From: Actinorugispora endophytica
GTDB taxonomy: Bacteria > Actinomycetota > Actinomycetes > Streptosporangiales > Streptosporangiaceae
Assembly (NCBI RefSeq): GCF_004363075.1
Contig: NZ_SNYN01000024.1
Coordinates: 1 to 64,000, forward strand
DNA: 64,000 nucleotides
Direction of reading: 5' to 3'
Shown: positions 59,446-64,000 of the stretch, in pieces
Layout: each line of letters opens with the position of its first letter
How positions within the stretch are numbered: position 1 is the stretch's first letter
Notes under the pieces: generated by a model
The model's input: only the letters and a program-made list of their open reading frames with translations
Databases searched by the model: none
Told to the model about the DNA's origin: nothing
Translations under genes and position numbers: made by a program

Positions 59446-59748
59446 CGCGTGGCTCCTTACCGGGATGTGGCGCCGGCCTGCCGGGCGGCGAGCCGTGATG
59501 TCTTCCGCCAGGATTCTCCAGCCACCGATCCACCGGCAAACGACGGGCTCGGCGAACCCGGAGGTTCCGGCGGCCACCGGTGCCGGCCCGGCCGGACACC
59601 CCCGGACAGCGCGAGAACGGTCGGACCGGTGCCGGGGCACGCCGATCCACATGCTCCCCACGGCAGTTCGGTCGGCGGGCCGCTGCTGTGGCCCTCCGGC
59701 CAGCCGCGGCCGTACTGCGACAACTGGCGCGAGGGCCCGGAGTCCCCT

Positions 59749-60159
59749 CTACCGCGGGGCCGTCTCGCTCTCCCCCATCGACACGACCTCCCAGAGGTGG
59801 CCGTCGGGGTCCTGGAAGCCCCAGCCGTACATGCCCCCCTCGTCCATGGGGTCGTTCGACGCCTTCCCGCCGGCCGAGAGTGCCCGGCCGACCATGTCGT
59901 CCACCTCTTCCCTGCTCCCCGCGGAGAGCGCGAGGATGGCCTCGGTCCGGGTGGTCGCGTCGCAGAGCTCCTTCTTGGTGAAGGTGCGGAAGTAGTCCTC
60001 GACGAGCAGCATCACGAAGATGTGGTCGCTGACGACCACGCAGGTGGCGTTCTCGTCGGTGAACCGGGGATCGAAGGTGAAACCGAGCGTCGTGAAGAAG
60101 TGCACGGACCTCTTGAGGTCCTTGACGGGCAGGTTCACGAAGATCTTCTTGTCTGCCAT
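59749..60159 (-). CDS. VOC-superfamily (glyoxalase-like) protein
   Basis: 136 aa. KKIFVNLPVKDLKRSVHFFTTLGFTFDPRF starts the first beta-alpha-beta unit, and MYGWGFQDPDGHLWEVVSM ends the second. The DGHLWE glutamate is a usual metal ligand, but histidine ligands at the other positions are not clear, so catalysis is uncertain. Lactoylglutathione-lyase-like proteins of this short type are often annotated as resistance or extradiol dioxygenase relatives without proof. Confidence 0.88.
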   Translation of the reverse strand: MADKKIFVNLPVKDLKRSVHFFTTLGFTFDPRFTDENATCVVVSDHIFVMLLVEDYFRTFTKKELCDATTRTEAILALSAGSREEVDDMVGRALSAGGKASNDPMDEGGMYGWGFQDPDGHLWEVVSMGESETAPR

Positions 60160-60486
60160 TCCGCCAAGGTAACAACGGGATGCGGCGCCGTCGGTGACGC
60201 GGACGGCGGGTACACGCGGTCTTGGGCAAGTCTTCAGGGAGGGATGACGGCGCCCAGCGGGAGCGGCGGTCGTCGGTCCGGCACTCGTCCGCCACTCCAG
60301 CCGAAGCCCTCGACCCCGTCCCGTCGCGACCACCACGCGACGGGAAGAGGACCTCGGAGCGCCGACGCCGGGATCATCCGCAGGCACCCCCGGCCCGCGC
60401 GCGGAGCACCCATCCCAATGCCGCGAACCCTCTGATCCCGGCGTATATCTGGACTACCGTGGACACGGCACTTCGAGGAGGCGCGG

Positions 60487-61179
60487 ATGGGCGAACGACT
60501 GGTTCTGTGGGACATCGACAAGACACTGCTGGACGTGGAGGACGTGGGATGGTCGGTGTTCTCCACCGCGTTCAGCGCCTTCACCGGGCTCCGGGAGCAC
60601 GTCGACACGCGCGGTCCCGGGCGCACCGAGTGGCAGTGGTTCATCGACACCCTCGAGGCCAACGGCCTGGCGGACAGGGCCGAGGAGTTCCCGCGGTTCC
60701 TGCGGCTCCAGGACGCCGAGTTCCGGCGCCGGGCCCATGAGCTGCGCACCCGCGGCCGGGTGCTGCCCGGCGCGCGCGAGGCCCTGGAGCGCTGCGCCGC
60801 CTCACCCGACGTGCTGTCCTCCCTGCTCACCGGCAACGCCATCGGCAACGCCCGACACAAGATGGGGGCGTTCGGTCTGGACGGCCTCGTCGAGATCGAA
60901 CTCGGCGGCTACGGCGACGACCACCGGGCCCGCCCCGAACTCGTCGGTGTCGCGCGACGCCGCGTCCACGAGGCGACCGGGCTCGAGTTCACCCCCGACA
61001 CCACGGTCCTCGTGGGCGACACCCCCAACGACGTCCGCGCCGCCCTGGAGGGCGGCGCCCGCATCGTCGCGGTCGCCACCGGTTTCTGCGACGCGGCCAC
61101 CCTGCGCGCGGCCGGAGCCTCCACGGTCCTGGACGACCTGTCCGACACCGACGCGGTCATGGAGGCGCTGCTCGCCTGA
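60487..61179 (+). CDS. HAD-superfamily phosphatase
   Basis: 230 aa. Motif I LVLWDIDKTLLD with nucleophile and acid aspartates, motif II in LSSLLTGNA, and motif IV VLVGDTPNDVRAALEGG. The helical cap lies between residues 20 and 85. Similar to phosphoglycolate-phosphatase-like enzymes; substrate not known. In motif I the second aspartate is followed by K-T rather than G-T, which is tolerated in this branch. Confidence 0.9.
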   Translation: MGERLVLWDIDKTLLDVEDVGWSVFSTAFSAFTGLREHVDTRGPGRTEWQWFIDTLEANGLADRAEEFPRFLRLQDAEFRRRAHELRTRGRVLPGAREALERCAASPDVLSSLLTGNAIGNARHKMGAFGLDGLVEIELGGYGDDHRARPELVGVARRRVHEATGLEFTPDTTVLVGDTPNDVRAALEGGARIVAVATGFCDAATLRAAGASTVLDDLSDTDAVMEALLA

Positions 61180-61198
61180 CCCCGGCGCCCGGCACGGA

Positions 61199-61234
61199 AG
61201 CGGCGCCGGGGCCTCCACGGCTCCCGGCGCCGCT
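61199..61234. terminator. Bidirectional hairpin terminator
   Basis: A perfect 12-bp inverted repeat AGCGGCGCCGGG/CCCGGCGCCGCT with a 12-nt loop lies between the convergent HAD and DUF6286-type genes. Confidence 0.65.
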
Positions 61235-61254
61235 CCCTGGGCGGATCTCCGGAG

Positions 61255-61854
61255 TCAGGCGCGCCGCACCCGCACCCGCACCTTCAGCTCGTCGGCCAGC
61301 GCCAGTTCCGCGCCCCTCTGCTCCACGGCCGCCCGGACCAGCGAGGGCAGCGCGCCGCACGGTTCCGGTCCGACCCCCACCCGCACCCGCACCCGGCGGC
61401 GGCCCAGGGCGACGCGCGCGTCGCGCACCCCCTCCACCCCGCACGCCGCCACGGCCAGCTCCCGGATCAGCACCGCTTCGGACAGGTTCCCCGCGAACAC
61501 CGGGTCACCGACGCGCAGCGTCCGCCGGTACCCCCGTCCCGGCACCAGCGCCAGCGAGATCAGCACCAGTCCGATCAGCGCCAGAACCCCCGAGGCCACC
61601 CGCACGGCGGGGTCGCTCCAGCGCGCGGTGGAGGCGTGCTCGGACACGCCGTCGAAGGACAGCGGGCTGAGCGAACTCCCCGCGAGCGCGGCGATGACCT
61701 CCGCCGCCGCCACCCCCGCCACCGCCACGAGAACCGCGCCGGCACCGAGGACCCGCCAGGAGCGGCAGGGCCGGAAGGTGTGCACGGTCGCGCCGCCGGT
61801 CCGCTCGGCGGAGACCTGGTCCGGGCGGCCCAACGCCTCTTCTACCGTCGTCAT
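61255..61854 (-). CDS. DUF6286-type membrane protein
   Basis: 199 aa. A cytoplasmic N-terminus, two membrane segments (VLGAGAVLVAVAGVAAAEVIAAL and AVRVASGVLALIGLVLISLALV), then a soluble domain of about 95 residues ending in basic VRVRVRR repeats. This layout matches DUF6286 proteins that usually accompany Asp23/Gls24 envelope-stress genes in actinobacteria. Here no Asp23 gene is adjacent, so the gene looks isolated. Confidence 0.7.
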   Translation of the reverse strand: MTTVEEALGRPDQVSAERTGGATVHTFRPCRSWRVLGAGAVLVAVAGVAAAEVIAALAGSSLSPLSFDGVSEHASTARWSDPAVRVASGVLALIGLVLISLALVPGRGYRRTLRVGDPVFAGNLSEAVLIRELAVAACGVEGVRDARVALGRRRVRVRVGVGPEPCGALPSLVRAAVEQRGAELALADELKVRVRVRRA

Positions 61855-62120
61855 GCCTGTCCCCCAATCCCGAAATCGTCGGCCACGGCCCGCCGACGCT
61901 CCCGACTCACTCCCGTCTCTCCCCCGATGGTGGGCCGGGACCCACTGCCCTACCCGAATCCGGGCCCTCCGACCACGGGACCGGAGGCGTGTTTCCCGCG
62001 CGCCCGCCAGCGGGCGCGCGCCCGTGCGGGAGCGAGCGCCGACTCGCGAAGGCCCACCTGCCGCGCCGCCGCTCGACGGTCACGCGGCGCGGGCCCGGAA
62101 CGGTCCGGGGGGGGCACGCC

Positions 62121-62978
62121 CTAGCGGAACACCACCGTCTTTCCGCCGTTCAGCAGGACCCGGTGCTCGGCGTGCCAGTTCACCGCGCGCGCCAGCGCCA
62201 CCGACTCGAGGTCCCGGCCCATCGCGGTGAGCTGCTCAGGGCTGTAGGTGTGGTCCACCCGCGCGACCTCCTGCTCGATGATCGGCCCCTCGTCCAGGTC
62301 CGCCGTCACGTAGTGCGCCGTCGCCCCGATCAGCTTCACCCCGCGCACGTGCGCCTGGTGGTAGGGGCGCGCGCCCTTGAAGCTCGGCAGGAAGGAGTGG
62401 TGGATGTTGATGATCCGCCCCGACATCTTCTGGCACAGGTCCTCGGACAGCACCTGCATGTACCGGGCCAGCACCACCAGGTCCACCCCCATGGAGTCGG
62501 TCAGCTCCAGCAGCCGGACCTCCTGCTCCGCCTTGTTCTCCGGCGTCACCGGCAGGTGGTGGAACTCCACACCGTAGGACCGGGCCAGGAACTCCAGGTC
62601 CGGGTGGTTGGACACCACTCCCACGATCTCGGCGTTCAGCAGTCCGCTGCGCTGGCGGTAGAGCAGGTCGTTCAGGCAGTGGCCGAACTTGGAGACCATC
62701 ACCAGCACCCGCGGGCGCGCGTCGCGCCGCCACAGGTCCCAGTCCATCCGGAACTCCCCCGCCAGCGCCGAGAACACCCCCCTCAGCGTGTCCTCCCCGA
62801 CCTCGGGATCCTCGGCCAGGAACTGCACCCGCATGAAGAACCGACTCGTGTAGTGGTCGCCGTACTGCTGACTCTCCTCGATGTTGCAGTCGTTCGCGGC
62901 CAGCAGGTTGGCCACCGCCGCGACGATTCCACGGCTGTCCGGGCACGACAGTGTCAACACGAATTCACGATCACTCAT
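62121..62978 (-). CDS. purU: Formyltetrahydrofolate deformylase
   Basis: 285 aa from ATG 62978 (MSDREFVLTLSCPDSRGIVAAVANLL, an ACT domain). The catalytic formyltransferase-like domain has NIHHSFLPSFKGARPYHQA with Asn-His and the late aspartate in HYVTADLDEGPIIEQ. It hydrolyses 10-formyl-THF to formate and THF, balancing one-carbon units, which links in function to the glycine cleavage genes upstream but not by operon. Confidence 0.95.
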   Translation of the reverse strand: MSDREFVLTLSCPDSRGIVAAVANLLAANDCNIEESQQYGDHYTSRFFMRVQFLAEDPEVGEDTLRGVFSALAGEFRMDWDLWRRDARPRVLVMVSKFGHCLNDLLYRQRSGLLNAEIVGVVSNHPDLEFLARSYGVEFHHLPVTPENKAEQEVRLLELTDSMGVDLVVLARYMQVLSEDLCQKMSGRIINIHHSFLPSFKGARPYHQAHVRGVKLIGATAHYVTADLDEGPIIEQEVARVDHTYSPEQLTAMGRDLESVALARAVNWHAEHRVLLNGGKTVVFR

Positions 62979-63151
62979 GGCACAGGGGACTTTCGTCAAG
63001 GGAACGCGGCAGGGCGTCTTCCGGCAGGAATCTCCAGGGTAACCGGGCACCCCCTGACCAGCGGGCACAAACCCGCGTTCCGTCCGCAGCGGTGTGGTCT
63101 ACTCCTCCCATAACATGAATAACTTTCACGAAACTGTGGAATGCTCAGCCC

Positions 63152-64000
63152 ATGAGCAGCGTTCGCGAACGTTACGAAGCGGCGACCTCCCACCTGCGGG
63201 CGCCCTTCGCCATCGTCGATCTGGCCGCCTTACGCGCCAACGCGGCCGACCTGGCCCGCAGAGCGGGCGGCACGCCCATCCGGATCGCCAGCAAGTCCAT
63301 CCGCTGCCGCCACCTCCTGCGCGAGGCCCTCTCCCTCCCGGGCTTCGCCGGAGTCATGGCCTACACCCTCGGCGAGGCACTCTGGCTCGCCTCCGAGGAC
63401 CTCACCGACGACATCCTCGTCGCCTACCCCACCGCCGACACCGACGCCGTCGCCCGGCTCGCCGCGGACCCCGACGCCGCCGCCAGGATCACCCTCATGG
63501 TCGACGACAGCGCCCACCTCGACCTCATCACCGCGGCCGCGCCCGCGCGCTCCGCCCCCGTCAAGGTGTGCATCGACATCGACACCAGCTGGCAGCCCCT
63601 CGGCCCCCGCACCCGCATCGGCGCGTACCGGTCACCGGTCCGCACCCCGCGCCAGGCGGCCGACCTCGCCCTCGCCATCACCCGCCGCCCCGGCCTCCAC
63701 CTCGACGGCATCATGGCCTACGAGGCCCAGATCGCCGGGATCGGCGACGCGCCTCCCGGCCGGCCCCTCTACGGCGCCACCCTGCGCTGGGTCCAGCAGC
63801 GGTCGCGCCTCGAACTCGCCCGCCGCCGCGCCGCCGTCGTCAAGGCCGTACGCGCCGTCACCGACCTGCGCTTCGTCAACGGCGGCGGAACCGGAAGCCT
63901 GCACACCACCAGCCGCGAACGCGCCGTCACCGAGGTCGCCGCCGGGTCGGGCCTCTACCAGTCCCGGCTCTTCGACCACTACCGGTCCGTCGACCGCAGC
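63152..64000 (+). CDS. PLP-dependent alanine-racemase-fold protein (amino acid deaminase/aldolase type), 3' end beyond window
   Basis: 283 codons visible from ATG 63152, open at the window end. The N-terminal barrel reads FAIVDLAALRANAADLARRAGG, IRIASKSIRCRHLL with the PLP lysine, GVMAYTLGEALWLAS, VCIDIDTSW, GIMAYEAQIAG and FVNGGGTGSLHTT. This layout matches D-threonine-aldolase/D-serine-deaminase-like proteins of about 400 residues. Leucine codon 27 is TTA (63230-63232), very rare in this DNA. The ribosome site is weak. Substrate cannot be determined. Confidence 0.86.
   Translation, partial: MSSVRERYEAATSHLRAPFAIVDLAALRANAADLARRAGGTPIRIASKSIRCRHLLREALSLPGFAGVMAYTLGEALWLASEDLTDDILVAYPTADTDAVARLAADPDAAARITLMVDDSAHLDLITAAAPARSAPVKVCIDIDTSWQPLGPRTRIGAYRSPVRTPRQAADLALAITRRPGLHLDGIMAYEAQIAGIGDAPPGRPLYGATLRWVQQRSRLELARRRAAVVKAVRAVTDLRFVNGGGTGSLHTTSRERAVTEVAAGSGLYQSRLFDHYRSVDRS

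Overview
The window is about 72% GC-type DNA with GTG/TTG starts, codons ending in G or C, and many translationally coupled genes. Gene content (Crp with a Streptomyces-type box, a HAIR/ClgR-controlled lon, UvrD-like proteins with a toxin-like N-terminus, DUF1707, DUF3817 and DUF6286 genes) points to a chromosomal segment of a filamentous actinomycete, probably in or near Nocardiopsis/Streptosporangiales. I see no phage, insertion sequence or CRISPR array.

Layout. 0.2-3.2 kb: a Crp/Fnr-type regulator diverging from a UvrD-like helicase with a RelE-like N-terminal segment. 3.3-13.5 kb: a complete non-phosphorylative L-fucose (6-deoxyhexose) catabolic regulon. A minus-strand operon encodes the sugar ABC importer and a lactonase. 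A plus-strand set encodes a FadR-type regulator, a diketo-acid hydrolase, L-fuconate dehydratase, an SDR, an aldo-keto reductase and a mutarotase. FadR-type operator palindromes sit in both control regions. 13.7-26.4 kb: mostly uncharacterised actinobacterial proteins plus catalase, a GMC oxidoreductase, small membrane proteins and a DUF1707 remnant. This stretch also holds a second UvrD-like protein whose Walker A lysine is replaced by threonine, lying between two paralogous genes of unknown function.

26.5-28.7 kb: a Ro60/TROVE gene (rsr), preceded on the same strand by two clear Y RNAs and a probable third. One contains a complete circularly permuted tRNA mimic, and the two clear copies show compensatory stem changes. 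This is the most interesting locus in the window. 28.7-31.2 kb: a four-carbon acid sugar kinase and a Gfo/Idh/MocA oxidoreductase. 31.5-33.9 kb: lon with a HAIR operator and a ClgR box. 34.1-37.5 kb: a second sugar importer without its own ATPase. 37.5-45 kb: a LuxR-type two-component pair, a SHOCT protein, fructosamine kinase, low-molecular-weight phosphatase, and a receiver-PP2C / histidine kinase / receiver signalling operon.

45.3-52.7 kb: TetR regulator, membrane-anchored DEDDh exonuclease, asparaginase II, ferredoxin reductase convergent with a [3Fe-4S] ferredoxin, proline iminopeptidase and DAHP synthase. 52.8-57.5 kb: a glycine and serine operon (gcvT-gcvH-glyA-sdaA) behind a tandem glycine riboswitch. 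58.2-64 kb: epoxide hydrolase, VOC protein, HAD phosphatase, DUF6286 protein, purU and a truncated PLP-dependent alanine-racemase-fold gene running off the end.

Three long intergenic palindromes (31.3, 39.9 and 57.5 kb) share an outer-tip sequence and look like a dispersed hairpin family at gene 3' ends.
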